Assembly (NCBI GenBank): GCA_037957365.1 | Contig: JARHVA010003525.1 | Coordinates: 53,501-117,500, forward strand | Direction: 5' to 3' | From: Torreya grandis | Taxonomy: Eukaryota; Streptophyta; Pinopsida; Cupressales; Taxaceae | DNA length: 64,000 bases | Shown: positions 47,291 through 59,256 of the stretch, in pieces | Position numbering within the stretch: the stretch's first letter is position 1 | How the letters are laid out: each line of letters opens with the position of its first letter | Position numbers and translations under genes: made by a program | Notes under the pieces: model-generated | What the model was told of the DNA's origin: nothing | The model's input: the letters and a program-made list of their open reading frames with translations, nothing else | Databases searched by the model: none

Positions 47291-49192
47291 TATTATAATA
47301 AAAATTATTGAGAGAGGGGGTGAATTAGTCTACAAAAAAAATCTTATCAATTTCTCTTAACCAATCATGAACCATTCAAGCAAGCATATAAATCTAGCAA
47401 GCATAAGCACCTATCCACATAAGCATGAAACACATGAACACATCACATATGTGTAAAAACATAAAGGGGAATAAAACCCACTGATATCTTAAAATATACT
47501 ATAGTATTATAATACAAACACCAAATTTAGTGAAGCATCAACTACATATGGAGCACTAACCCCAACTAGCTAAGCACCAACTCAAATAGGCTTTAGAAAA
47601 GACCAAATTGTAAGGAGGATACAACCCCATAGATGAATTAAAACCAAATAAACCATATTATTTATTTTATCACATTTATAACACCTTTTTTCTTAACCAA
47701 CTGATGATGACCACCTTTTCAGCTCTTCACCCTCTTATTCCTCTCAAACTGCCTTCGAGGCTTCTTCACTCAACTAGCTCTCTTCTTGACTTGATTAGGT
47801 CATATGACATTTATTTTCATAAAAATAACTATATAAAATATTAATATTAATTTATATATTCTATTTATATGTTATATTATACCTCCTTCTACTTACCAAT
47901 ACACTATTTCATTCACTTGCTCTCTACTCTCTCTTACACACTCATTAGGCCAAAAACTATCTTATATTTATACAAGCCTTTTGCTCATAGCCATATTGGT
48001 CAGAAATACATACTTACACACTTTTATTAGCCTTAAAATATGTATTATAACACATTTAATAAATTAATTAATCATTACAATAGTTCAGCCACAACTTGAA
48101 AGACCAAAACCTCTTTTAGGCCTTCATTAGCACACGTTACCCTTTGAATCCTTGGAACACTTTAATAATATAAAAATGGTATTAAAAATTCATATTACAC
48201 TAAAATATACCCATATTAATCTTATCTTATTTCCATGGTGCCATTTATCTCCAACCACCACTTAAAACACACTATTAGTACAATTCACAATTAGGCTTGT
48301 GAACCTACAAAAAGTTTGTCTTGAACTAATGAGGTTTCAACACAAATTAAATAAAAATCCATTGAAATAAATAATATATAAAATATATAAATTACCTTAA
48401 AAATATCACCATTTTATTTTTACTTCACAACTTAAGGCAAAAGGGCATGAACTCATCTCTTCAAATAGCCCACTCAGAACTGCCAAAACACTCCAAAACC
48501 CGATCATGAACAATTTGATATTTAACACATGAAAAAAAAAATATAATGACTATTAACCATTTAAAAATATAATTTTACATATATATACCACTCTAAAATA
48601 TAAAATTCACAAGGTCTAATGTCAAATATTGGTCTTGTAAACCAATCTTTTGACCTCAGTACACACAATCAAACCAGAACCAAACAAACCATTTTGGCTT
48701 CAACATTTTAACCAATTTCATTAACTTCCAATCTTTCCAAAATCATGAGAAATAATTTAAAGTATTAAAAAAACACAATTTTCATTATATATTTAAACTT
48801 ATGGCATAGAGCATCAAACCCATCACTATAACTTGCTTACCCAGAACTGTCAGTTTACTTCAAAGCATAGTCATGGTGATAATGGCCTTTAACACCAGTA
48901 TGACCACTTCCAGAGACTTATTATGAAATTATATGATATTATTACATATATATACCATCCTCAAGTATATTCATAATATTTTATAGTGATAACATTGGTC
49001 TTTCAAACCAATCTCATAACCATTATTCTGCATAGGCCTTACTGAGCCAGGTAAGTCAAATTGTGAGAAATTTTTTCACTATTACCACTAATCTATAAAA
49101 CTTATACCAAAAATTATAATGTATTAAAATTCCTTAAAAACAAATCCATGCAATTTTTTCCATCACTATTCCATGTTAACACATCACTAATC
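47291..49192 (-). repeat. Element F right LTR (5' LTR), first part
   Basis: Matches the first ~1.9 kb of 41122-44648. Interrupted by element G at 49193; the left LTR is continuous at the same spot near 43050 (CCTAATCATATTCTC). Confidence 0.88.
49188..49192. repeat. Element G target-site duplication, left copy
   Basis: TAATC, repeated at 55779-55783. Confidence 0.85.
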
Positions 49193-49654
49193 TATCAGAG
49201 TTGTTGCTAGAATCTGGATAATGCGAATGCAATGGAGACGTGATCACACGAGATGAAGCAAGTGCACACCACATAGATGCTAAAGCAATTTGAAATTATA
49301 CAAGAAGCTAAATTACACAAGAAAAAATGGAGAAAACCAAAATCTAATTAACATGAGATGGCCAAAGTGAGGAATACATATAGGAGAGTACGTACATAAG
49401 TAACTCCTCCATAAAAGGTGGACAAGGCACCCCAAGACTAGACTGTAATTCCTCCATGAAAGGTGGTGACAAGGTGCTAAGAATAGAGAAGTAACTCCCA
49501 TCAAGGGAGTTACTTATGACATTCTTATGACACCTATGACACACACCTCCACATTAGCTAGCTTATCCCACAAATGTAGGAAAACTCCATGTATGCACAA
49601 GAAATATAATTTCCCTAATAAAAAAATAGGGAAAAATAAAAACCTGCACTAATA
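49193..49654 (-). repeat. Element G left LTR (3' LTR)
   Basis: Shares with 55367-55778 the GATAATGCGAATGCAATGGA block and a repeated GTAACTCC(C/T) segment. It is about 50 bp longer than the right copy because the right copy lacks ACACCTCCACATTAGCTAGC and neighbours (49540-49592). TATA-like sequence on the minus strand near 49374-49385. Confidence 0.9.
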
Positions 49655-49662
49655 CCCCCCAT
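49655..49662 (-). other. Element G polypurine tract
   Basis: ATGGGGGG on the minus strand, directly before the LTR start TATTAG. Confidence 0.75.
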
Positions 49663-50408
49663 AAGCGTAGCTTAGGTGGGATATGTGGAAATAAAAAATG
49701 GGTCCCAAAAACTAGGCCTGATGAGGTACCCATGTACAAATACAATCTCCCATAAGATAGAGAAAAGGAGAAAAATCGTAGAAAAAACTCCCCCCCCCCA
49801 AAAGAGAGACATAAAAGAAAGAAGAGGCTAGTGGGCCCCCCCGAAGATGATGTTGCTGTAGATGTGGACTGCACCCCAAGAAGAGCTCGTAGATGAATGA
49901 ACTTACTCTCAATGAAAGGTTTGGTGAAGATGTTTGTAACCTAATCTAAAGACTGGTAAAATATCAAGTCAATGACCTGACTATGAATAAGCTCCTGAAT
50001 GAAATGAATGTGAATCTCTATGTGCTTGGTCCACTGGTGCTGAATTAGATTCCTACAAATTTGAATGGTCCTCTGGTTGTCACAATAAATGATGGTGGGT
50101 TTCCTGATAGGAATGCCAAACTCAGAAAGAATCCCCTAAAGCCAAATAGCCTCAGTAGTTGCATTAACAGCTTCCCTGTACTCTGCCTCTATGGATGATA
50201 TAGCAATATCATTCTACTTCTTACTAGACTAACTGATAAGACTATAACCTAGAGAGAAACTGTAACCAAAAGTGGACTTGTAAGTCTATTAATCGCTAGC
50301 CCATTCTAAATCTATATATCCAACCAATTCAACCTCTATGACAAATCTATAATGAATCTCGTATCTATGTGAACCTTGTATGTAATGCAAGATCCTCTTA
50401 GCTACTTT
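49663..50408 (-). pseudogene. Element G RNase H region and 3' end
   Basis: After the YRQLVGSLIYL block the copia RNase H should follow. Frames here are badly broken; the open frames 49563-49874 and 49712-49912 are not the element's reading frame. The region runs in the right place between RT and PPT. Confidence 0.5.
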
Positions 50409-51180
50409 CTAATGCAGCTCATGAGGTTCCTGCATGAATCTGGAGACAAGTCCCACTATATATGATATGTCAGGCCTGGTGTGAGTCAAGTAGATGAGAC
50501 TACCAACAAGTTGTCGATATCGAGTGGCATCAACTAATGGTGAAGAACAATCAGCCTCAAGCTTGACTCCTAATAGAAAGGGAGTCAGAGATGGCTTGCA
50601 ATTAGCCATGTGAAACTGAGCCAATAAATCAAGAGCATACTTAGGCTGTGCAAGAGAAATCCTTGAATCTGACTGTGAGATCTTGATGCAAAGGAAGTAG
50701 TGCAACAAACCTAAGTCTGTTATGTCAAATCTATCCTAGAGAGATGCCTTCACTACTGTAATAGCTGATGAAGAACTCCCGATGATCAAAAGGTCATCAA
50801 CATATATAACCAAAATCAAGAGCGAATCATCTTTCCACAAGAAGTATACATTGGGATAATAATGGCACCTAGTGAAACCCATTATGAGAAGGAATAAATC
50901 CATCTTGGCATACCAAGCCTGAGGGACTTGTTTGAGGCCATAGATAGATTTCCTAAGTCTGCATACTAAGGAAGAATCCTGAACAAATCTTGGCGGCTGC
51001 TCCATGTAGATCTCCTCCTCTAGGTCTCCATGAAGAAAGGCACTCTTCACATCCATCTGGTGCACATCCCAACCATGTGTTGTAGTAATAACCAAGGTGA
51101 GTCAAACAGAAGTCATCTTTGCAATGGGTGCAAATGTCTCTGAGTAGTCAATGCATGCCACCTGTGAGAAACCCTTGGTG
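50409..51180 (-). pseudogene. Element G reverse transcriptase
   Basis: The piece 51095-50736 has DVHQMDVKSAFLHGDLEEEI, MEQPPRF, KSIYGLKQVPQAWY and LVIYVDDLLIIGS, so the YVDD catalytic pair is intact. The piece 50708-50409 continues in another frame with MLHYFLCIKI, then YRQLVGSLIYLTHTRPDISY, the conserved end of copia RT. Upstream, at 51170-51100, CIDYSETFAPIAKMTSV-like sequence is visible. It would copy element RNA into DNA. A frame break lies between the two pieces. Confidence 0.92.
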
Positions 51181-51715
51181 ACCAATCGCACCTTATACTT
51201 ATCAACTGACCCATCTACTACAAACTTGGTCTGATATATCCACCTACATCAAACCATCTTTCTTCTCTTAGGAAGTGAATTCAAATCCAAGTGTGATTTT
51301 TGATTAAGGAAGAATATTCTTCCTCCATAGCACTATCCCACTCAAGTACCCCTGATGCCTCTCAAAAAGTCTATGGATCTGAAACTGAAGCAAAGAAGGC
51401 ATGTGGATCTCTCTAAAAATCCCCCCTAGTACGTCTGTCATCTATGGGATCTCTCTCCCAAGTGCCAGCACTCTCAAGTGTTTGTCTAGCCCAAAGTGGC
51501 CCAAAAGTGGGCGAGTCAGGTGCTAACTCCTCATCCTCTGACTGACTAGAGGTGGATGACTCTGCATCACTATCCTCGCTATCTGAACTCTAAGAAGAAG
51601 ATGTCTCTGGCTCAAGAACCTATTGTGGCTGATCTGAATCTGATGAGGAATCATCATGAAAAAGTAGATCTGATGAGGGAGAAGAAGTGCCAAGTGTTGA
51701 GTCTCTAGGACTCTC
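51181..51715 (-). pseudogene. Element G integrase-RT linker
   Basis: Acidic/Ser-rich linker between integrase and RT, with stops. The open frame 51750-51523 is a shifted frame with no domain. Confidence 0.45.
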
Positions 51716-52831
51716 CTAAAATTGGACACTTCTCTCGATGAACAACTCATGAGTAACTGGATCTAGAAGGTGATATCCTTTCATACCATCTAGATATCCT
51801 ACAAAGATGCAAGTCTTGGACTGACATTCCATAGCTTTACATTTCTTCATCAGAATGCAGGCCATGGCTAGGGATCTGAAAACCCTAAGGTGCTCAACAT
51901 CAGGTTTCCTTTTATGCCAAGCTTCAAAGGGTGTTATCCCTTCCAAAGCTTTATGAGGAACCCTGTTTTGAATGTAGCAAGCACAATTGATGGCTTCAGC
52001 CTAGTACTATGGTGCTAAGGATTTGGAGTGAATCATACAACTACCCATCTCTTTCAAGAACCTATTTTTGCATTCTATAACCTCATTCTGTGAAGGACTA
52101 TAAGTGAATGTGCATTGCAAATCAATCCCCTCTGTGGTGTAAAACTACTCAAACCTGTTGCTAACATACTCCCCTCCATTATCAGTTTAAAGAACCTTGA
52201 TGGATTTTTCACTCTATTTCTCAACAAGAGCCTTGAAGTCTAAAAAAATTTTAAACACTTCAGACTTTTGTTTGAGAAAATATATCCAAGTGTACCTAGA
52301 GAAATCATCAATGAAAGTGAGGATGTACTTGGCCCTTGTGAAAGATGGTTTGGGAAAGGGTCTTGATACATCACTGTGGACTAACTCCAAAGGTTTTGAA
52401 GCCCTCCAAGCTTTGCCTTTGTCAAATTTTGCTTTGGGATGCTTCCCAAGGGAGCACCCCTCGCAAAGTCCTTTTGAGAATTGGACACGAGGCAAGCCAA
52501 TGACCATGTCATTTTTGCAAAGTTGCTCAAGGTAGCAGTAGTTAAGGTAACCAAACCACTCATGCCATAATTTGCTAACTCCATCTGAATGAGTTAGCAA
52601 TGCCATTGGAGAAGAATCTGGTGCAAAATGTGAGAAGGTGTATAACCTTGCTTGGTGATCTGCCCTACCCACTGCCACTATAGTATCACTATGCAACTCC
52701 ATGATAGCCAGTGAATCTAGTAAAAACTCAACTCTCATGCCCTGACCAATGTGAGTGATTTGGTACACTGATAAGAGATTGGTTGAAAGAGAAGGAACAC
52801 TTAGAACATTATTGAATGTTCCCCCTTCCAT
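51716..52831 (-). pseudogene. Element G integrase
   Basis: The open piece 52831-52214 shows NVLSVPSLSTNLLSV (end of protease), the zinc-binding block (LWHEWFGYLNYCYLEQL ... CEGCSLGKHPK) with its first motif HxxxF changed, then ELVHSDVSRPFP with the first catalytic Asp, and TFIDDFSRYTWIYFL. Below 52214, in broken frame, TDNGGEY (second Asp) at about 52185-52165 and a degenerate EVIECKNR (catalytic Glu) follow. 51946-51716 has GITPFEAWHKRKPDVEHLRVF. These are all the copia integrase blocks in order. Stops at the joins inactivate it. Confidence 0.9.
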
Positions 52832-53128
52832 TTCAACTGACCCTCTCCTTGCAACAGGAATTTATGTGTCATCACCCAAACTAATTGAAGTCATGCTACA
52901 AGGCTCTAAAGATGAAAACTCAACTAGTGAAGATCCCATGTGGTGAGAAGCACCTAAATCAATGACCCATGATGATGTAGAAGCTGTAGTAGCTACAAGG
53001 GCCTTTCCTTTTTCTTTCTCCTTACCCTTCCCTTTTGCCTTGGTAGAATCTTGGGTAGATGAATTTTGCTTGATGAACTCATGAACACCTATGTTGTGCT
53101 TCTCTAGAAGATGAGTTAGGTGATCTAT
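52832..53128 (-). pseudogene. Element G protease remnant
   Basis: At about 52975-52930 the minus strand reads SSWVIDLGASHHMGSS. The copia active site is WIIDSGAS.HM, so the catalytic-loop Ser is now Leu (a single C-to-T change). The sequence before it is a Lys/Glu-rich linker. Confidence 0.75.
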
Positions 53129-53943
53129 TTATTTCTTCATGCATTTGTGTTCATCATTCCCTATCTTTTTAAAATAGGCACACTTAACCTTCTCCTTCTT
53201 AGGTTTAGCATTGGAGGATGAAGGCTCAGTGTTGTTTTTGGCAGGATTGTTGTTTTCTTTCTTCTCTTGGTCCTTGTTCTTTTTCTTCTTATCCTTTGTT
53301 AAAGTCTTATCCTTACCATTTCTAGATATCAAATCTTGGGGTTGAGTAGACTTCATTTTTACCATTTGAATTAGCTTATCTGGCTTCCTAGTCAAGTCAG
53401 CAATGAATGAATCCAAAGAAGGCATTTTCCATGTAGTGCCAAGGCACTTTTTGTGGCATGGAAAGTGGAGATAAAGACTGAATAACTTGGACCTAACTTT
53501 GTGAGAATAGAAATAATGAGTTGATCATCTTTCTTCTCTATCCCTCATTATTTCAATTGAAATCTAAGAGCCTTAAACTTAGTGAAGAAGTCTTGTAGGG
53601 TGTCAAAGTTGTTAGGACTTAGACTTATGAATTCGTTTTCAAGCTCATGTCCTCTCATCTCATCAAGCTTTCCAAATAAGAGTTCTAAGGTGTCCCATAT
53701 GTCCTTGGGAGTCTTGGAGGATTCTAAATGGAAGAGAAGTTTTGGAGACATAGACAAGCTCTGTAATCCATAGGCTTCATCACTATGGTTGTACCACTTG
53801 ACCTTTTCAGCATCAGTGTTGGGTTCTACTTCAGTACCCATGATGATCCTATACAACCCTTTGCTTCTAAGAATGATTGACATTTTAACCTTCCATTCAT
53901 GATATTCAAAGGGTGTTAGGGGTTTAAGTTGAAAATAATCCAT
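53129..53943 (-). pseudogene. Element G Gag
   Basis: Piece 53943-53548 begins MDYFQLKPLTPFEYHEWKVK and has WYNHSDEAYGLQSLSMS, TPKDIWDTLELLFG and LQDFFTKFKALRFQLK, the copia Gag (UBN2-like) fold. Piece 53425-53129 is Lys/Asn-rich and ends in a degenerate knuckle CAYFKKIGNDEHKC, where the second Cys is lost and the third ligand His is replaced by Asp-Glu-His. The two pieces are joined by a broken stretch. This would be the particle protein. Confidence 0.85.
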
Positions 53944-55354
53944 TTTAAACTGAATTTAAGTGAAGTTGTGTTGATTGCAAGTTGTGAAATTATGCAGAAA
54001 GGAGAATGAAAGCAAAGATTTGTAAGTTATGAAAAGCAATCACACCCCCCCCAAAATATTGAGCCCCCCCCCAAAAAATATGCAAGAGCATGCTCAAAAT
54101 ATGTCAGACTCAGCCAAGAATGCGTCTTAGATCAATCAGTGCAAGACTTAAGCAAACAGGACGTCGAACTCAAGCGAAAATGCATCCCGAGAGACCCAAA
54201 TTTTAGGCACTTTATAAACTAGTGCATTTTTGACAAATAACAAGCCTACACTATGGATAATTGAATTACAAAAACTTTTTCAAAAAATGGCACCCAAATC
54301 TGAGCTACCATTTGCAAGATATTAAAGGTTCAATTTTCTCATAAACTAGTGCTTTTGCAAAAAAAAACACTAAAACATTAAAAAATGTTTGTTTTGAGAG
54401 AGAAAGTGGCCTTTCAACCACTCGTTGGATTTATCACAGAATGAGGAATCAAAATAAGGTTTGTGTGAGGGGGAATTGGCCTTTTTCCAACTCGGGCCTC
54501 ACCCTTCATCTTTGACAGGTGAAGATACAAGTTTTAAATGTAAACCCCCAAATTATCAAACTGTCTAAAAAACTTAATATTCAGTCAAATTGACTGATTT
54601 TTTTTGACAAGTCAATTTTTTTAACTAAAAAAAATAAAGCAAAGGACATTTTTGCTGAATGCCAAGTGTCCAAGGGCCCACATGGGACGCCAAGCAAGGA
54701 AGGGGCGCCAAAAAAAACACAGTCCAAATTTTGCTCAAAAAAAAAAAAAAAAAAAAAAACTGCAAACCTGTTGGACATCGTACATCTGCTTGGCACCCTG
54801 CTGTTGCTAAAGGCATTTAAAGAAAGGACTTGGTGTGGCAGAAGGATCTAGTTGCACCTAGACTAACTGCGCCTGGATTGCTGCGTGGACTGCTGAAGGT
54901 GTTGCTGACCAGAAGAGTGTCCAACGTGCCCTTGGGGCGCTGAAAATTAAAAAAAAAGATTGAACTCAGCAAGGATAACAACAGAGATAGAGCCGTGGAG
55001 CTGGACTGTGCCCTGCTGGAGTTGCATACCTCATTCTACCAAATGCCCCACACTGAAAGTGGCATCCAAGAATAGAAATCAATTGCAGAGATCTGTCTTT
55101 TCCTGTAGAATGATCAAGTGAAAAGGAATTCTACTACCTTTGCTAAAGCCACAACAGATCTAGACAAGATGTCTTGGCAAAATCTAACTTAGAAGCCATT
55201 TTTTTTAAACAAGTTCTGTATGGATTTGCATGAGTTTTCAAGAAACTCTACCAAACCTCTCAAATGCAATAGAGTTAAAAAAAACTACTAAAGAAGCAAA
55301 GTAATAATTTTAGAATAAATTAATAGCATAACCAGACACATGATTATCGGAGTA
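53944..55354 (-). other. Element G 5' leader
   Basis: About 1.4 kb without coding function between PBS and gag. It contains a 23-base A run at 54737-54759 (T run on the minus strand) and C-runs at 54046-54073. The frames at 54581-54851 arise from the homopolymer and are not genes. The length is large for a copia leader. Confidence 0.6.
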
Positions 55355-55366
55355 GCTCTGATACCA
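55355..55366 (-). other. Element G primer-binding site
   Basis: TGGTATCAGAGC on the minus strand, an exact initiator-tRNA-Met site, abutting the LTR. Confidence 0.95.
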
Positions 55367-55778
55367 TATCGGAGTTGTTTCCAGAATCTGGATAATGCGA
55401 ATGCAATGGAGACGTGATCACACGAGATGAAGCAAGTGCACACCACATAGATGCTAAAGTAATTTGAAATTATACAAGAAGCTAAATTTCACAAGACAAA
55501 ATGGAGAAAACCAAAATTTGATTAACATGAGATGGCCAAAGTGAGGAATACATATAGGAGAGTACGTAAGTAACTCCTCCACAAAAGGTGGACAAGGCAC
55601 CCCAAGAATAGACTGTAACTCTTCCATGAAAGGTGGTGACAAGGTGCTAAGAATAGAGAAGTAACTCCCATCAAGGGAGTTACTTATGACATTCTTATGA
55701 CACCTATGACACATCTATGCACAAGAAATACAATTTCCCTAATTAAAAAATAAGGAAAAATAAAAACCTACATAAATA
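55367..55778 (-). repeat. Element G right LTR (5' LTR)
   Basis: Pairs with 49193-49654. The minus-strand frame 55454-55714 is LTR sequence; it resembles frames in the left LTR because the two are copies. Confidence 0.9.
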
Positions 55779-55783
55779 TAATC
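55779..55783. repeat. Element G target-site duplication, right copy
   Basis: TAATC, matching 49188-49192. Confidence 0.85.
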
Positions 55784-57350
55784 ATATTTTCACTACTGTC
55801 TGGGTTTCATATTGTTTCCACCATTAGGCATATTAATGATTAGCTAACTTAGATGACCAATTTAGCATACCTATAGGATATAACCTATCTATAAAAAATA
55901 ATAGATATAAAATACAAGTCTCAAGATTATCTATCTAATTATTTTCATACTTTGACTTGGTCAACTCTGACTATTGCAATAAATCTTTAAGAAACTAACA
56001 CTTTCTTGTAGGGTCTACTCACACACCTGATAACTCAATCACATTTAGAGGTGCCTGAGAGATTTGAATACAAGATCCAATAGTTTTTTTAGTAATTTGA
56101 GACCATTATAGTATTTTTTTAATAATATATTTCACATCAGGTTATTGTTAGGGTTTTAGAGAGGGTTAACATTGTTTCTAGTGTTAATGATTATTCATAA
56201 AAGATTGCCCTTTAAATCTAAAACCAATGCCTATAGTTATTATCTAGGACCATTACTCACATATTATTAATATATAAATTTCCCATTTAGAGGTTACACA
56301 TTCCAATGAACACTTAAAATTTCTTCTCAAGTTTGCATGCCTTCATTATGTGTACTCAAGAGACCTCAAACCATTTTTCATGATTTTTATTGTAAAGAAT
56401 GACCTCAAACTTTGTGAACATGTTTGAAACAACATATAATACCTGTTAAAACACTAAATTATCTATAATTAACAAAAAAACATAACCTTTTATCCCATTA
56501 AGCTTACATTCTCTCTCTACACCATAGTCTTCATACTTTACTAGGCCTTAAACTATCATTCAAGCCTTATTCCATGATATTAACACCTAAATGTCATGTT
56601 CAACACCTAAATTTCATGCCATAAAACCTATCTCATTCCTAAACATATCCAAACATCCTTCATATGTCTTGACAATAGCTCATGATGCCTTATTAGGTCA
56701 GGCAGGGTCTAGAGGTGGTCTAGGTGCAGACTAAGTCTGAAGGTCCTACCCCTGTAGGATTACCATGAGACTCTAATAAGTGATAAAATTCCTCACATAC
56801 ATGTTCAATCAACCCCATATAGTCTCTTATGCCTATGTCCATTCATCTCACCAAGATACCATGCTCAAACCTTCTTACTAAGACTTTACTTGTCATGACT
56901 AGGCTTCTCAAGCACTTGAAACTTGAAAATTAACCTTGAAACACTCCTTGATGATTATACACCTTGATCACATGCCTTACATGCTCCTAAAATTATTTCA
57001 TACCTCTCCATGCTCACCATGCACATGTTCATGATATGATTATGCTTGTTATGACTAGGCTTCTCAAGACACCTTATACTCAAGGACTAGTACTCAAACA
57101 TGATTACTTCAATGATGATATCAAAAAAGAAAATTCATCAAATAGCACTCACACACCACTAAAAAAAACCTTGACAATAATTAATAGAAGAATCATTAGG
57201 TTGCCTTCAAATTCCCTCTTGTCATATGGATTCCTTGTCACATCAAGCACACAAGCTCATACCTCAAAGACCACTCACCATGCATCATCACAAGATTCAC
57301 CTTGACATCAATGACATCAACCTTAACATTAATGAAAACACTTCTCAATA
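55784..57350 (-). repeat. Element F right LTR, second part
   Basis: Matches about 43050-44648 of the left LTR and ends CTCAATA. The plus-strand frame at 57036-57305 is LTR sequence. Confidence 0.88.
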
Positions 57351-57355
57351 CAAAT
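57351..57355. repeat. Element F target-site duplication, right copy
   Basis: CAAAT, one mismatch from CAAAG at 41117-41121. Confidence 0.7.
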
Positions 57356-58490
57356 TTTTGGATTTACTTACAGTATTAGGATTGTAGTTGTTACTTGGTT
57401 TATCATAGGTGAGTTGCCCTTACCCTTGAGAATTATCCTTGAATGGTGGCCTATTGGCTTGATAGAGTTATTGAGGCTGATATGGGGAATGAAATGGTTT
57501 GGAACATGTTCTTGAGTTTTTGGAGTTCATTAGATTGACTTGTTGAAGCTTTGTCTTGCCTTGGTGTAGGTATAGAAGTAAGTGTTGGCAAAGGAGGAAT
57601 GGAAGCAAGAGGAGGAAAAATAGTAGGATATGGTTTAATCTTAGGGGGAAATGGCATAGGAGGCCTTGGTGTGAGCTTTCCATCTTGTATTAGGTTACTC
57701 TCTACCCTGATTGCTACCTCATAAGCATCAAGTAATGTGTTTCCCCCCATTAATCATATCATAAATTCAATGTCACTATTGAGGGCCCTTCTATAATAGT
57801 GGAAAGCATAATTAGGAGTGGGATTTATAAGGATTGGAATCTTGTCCTATATTTTTTGAAAATATTGTTAAAGTCCTACATGACCTCTTGAGGAGCTCTC
57901 TTGATTGTTTTCAACTACTCTGTTAGTGACAATTTGTCACTCTTGTCTTCAAACCTCTTGCATAAAGCATCCCCTAACTTGTCCCATGTTGTGATTGAGT
58001 TAGGAGTTATGATCCTATACCAATTAATAGCCTTTCCCTTTAAATATATGGCCAACAACATGATATCTGCATTCTCTTTAGTGATGTTATGGATGTTAAA
58101 AAAGTTAGTTATCTTTAATGTGTTTAGAAGGAATTGTAAACTTATCCCCTAAGTACTAAGGCACACTCTTAAGTGTTACCACTAGGATAATATCATATTG
58201 GTTAAGATCCAAAGGACACTAACCATTTAAATCCACAAAAGGTAACTCTCTAATGGCAGCCATGGTAATGATATGAGTTGACAAGGATATTCTAGAAAAG
58301 GTAGACTTGAAAATTAGCTTAGGAGGGAAGCTTCTAAAGTATGGATGAGTGTTAGCAAACCTCAATCTTCTTACTGAGTTAAAAGGTAATTCAATAAAAT
58401 CAATGGGAATACCTATTTAAATTGACTTTGTAGTCATCTTTGGCATGAAAAATAGGCACTAATTTGTCACTAGAAGTCTTAGTGTTTGTT
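57356..58490 (-). pseudogene. Element D gag, N-terminal part
   Basis: Read on the minus strand with several stops: a KLGD.L..RF block, RAPQEVM (stop) DFNNIFKK, INPTPNYAFHYYRRALNSDI, and then the open frame 57750-57451 with MGGNTLLDAYEVAIRVESNL and a Pro-rich tail. Block order and residues parallel the Gag domains of A and B (RDFI..FNKL..RIP..A.PTP.N..CFFI), so D belongs to the same wider Gag family. It is cut by element F at 57350 and resumes at 41116. Confidence 0.75.
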
Positions 58491-58500
58491 GGAGTCACCA
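58491..58500 (-). other. Element D primer-binding site (probable)
   Basis: TGGTGACTCC on the minus strand, the same core as in A and B, two bases from TATTGAG at 58503. If the alternative LTR end at 58603 were right, this would be internal and the PBS would be unreadable. Confidence 0.55.
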
Positions 58501-59246
58501 AATATTGAGAGTGTGGATACTATAGTTGTTATAAATAGATCAAGACTATCATCAATCTCAATCAATATTCTTAAAATAGGTCACACTAGGCATGCTAGAA
58601 ACTATTTTAGCATGGTATTACACCCTATGAGAGGGTTCTTAAGTATCTCTAACTCTTAGCCACATAATAGGATCCACCCCAGGTTGTGGGTATCCTATGA
58701 TGGGGTTGAACCTCCAAAGAAGGTTGGTTCCTCTTGGTAGATCACCTAAACTACTAATTTTGCTTGGAAAAGGGGTACAAGAGTTGTATAAAATGAATAA
58801 AATCATAAAAATGGGTGATACACCAGACTAAATGACACTCTTAATTACTCAAAAACAAACATAAGTGATCTCAAAGATCCCTCACTCACACAATCTCTAA
58901 CACTAGCTAGTTTGCATGAATAATTTTAAATAAGGCCTTTTAGACAAGGGATAAAGCATAGAGGAAAAGTAAAATTCAAATTATACCTTCACTTATGACT
59001 AAAACAACACAAATTTAGACTTTTAAACACCTTAAACCACTTATAAAAGGCAAGGAATAAAGGACAATCACCATGAAAGAAGACTTCTTTACAAGGCAAT
59101 CATGCACAAGCTACATAAAACACAAAGTACAGTCAAAGAGATAGGAAAAATAGGTTATCTTATTGATTTAAAGGATGTTATTTAAAAATTTTGATAGGGT
59201 TTTACCTTATCAAATGAGATCATATCCATTAAAAGAGAATAAATAT

Positions 59247-59256
59247 CTATATATGG
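59247..59256 (-). promoter_or_regulatory. TATA-like box of D 5' LTR
   Basis: CCATATATAG on the minus strand, the same as at 10461-10470. Confidence 0.5.

Larger units (their letters stand above)
49193..55778 (-). mobile_element. Element G: Ty1/copia element with all domains, decayed
   Basis: 6586 bp with TSD TAATC. LTRs are 49193-49654 (462 bp) and 55367-55778 (412 bp). A perfect initiator-tRNA-Met PBS (55355-55366) abuts the right LTR, and a PPT (49655-49662) abuts the left. Domain order on the minus strand is gag, protease, integrase, RT, RNase H, the copia order. Stops, a protease active-site change and frame breaks inactivate it. It is the only element here besides D and E that once encoded a full enzyme set, and it is nested in F's right LTR. 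Confidence 0.93.
41122..57350 (-). mobile_element. Element F: gag-only copia-type element with ~3.5-kb LTRs
   Basis: Left LTR 41122-44648, right LTR 47291-49192 plus 55784-57350; the right one is split by element G. PPT (44649-44662) and PBS (47271-47288) set the minus orientation. The 2.6-kb interior is Gag only, with a UBN2-type fold, knuckles and a coiled coil and no protease, integrase or RT. The 5-bp flanks match at four of five bases. It sits in the gag-protease region of D. LTR features (TATA placement, GTGAATTAG motif, gag type) show it is a relative of C, but the LTR sequences are otherwise different. Confidence 0.88.

Noticed and set aside
49563..49912. Minus-strand frames of 103 and 66 codons
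   Set aside because: They run through G's LTR/PPT boundary, are not in the pol frame, and have no domain.
54581..54851. Open frames with a poly-Phe or poly-Lys run
   Set aside because: Created by the 23-base A run at 54737-54759 in G's leader. No domain.
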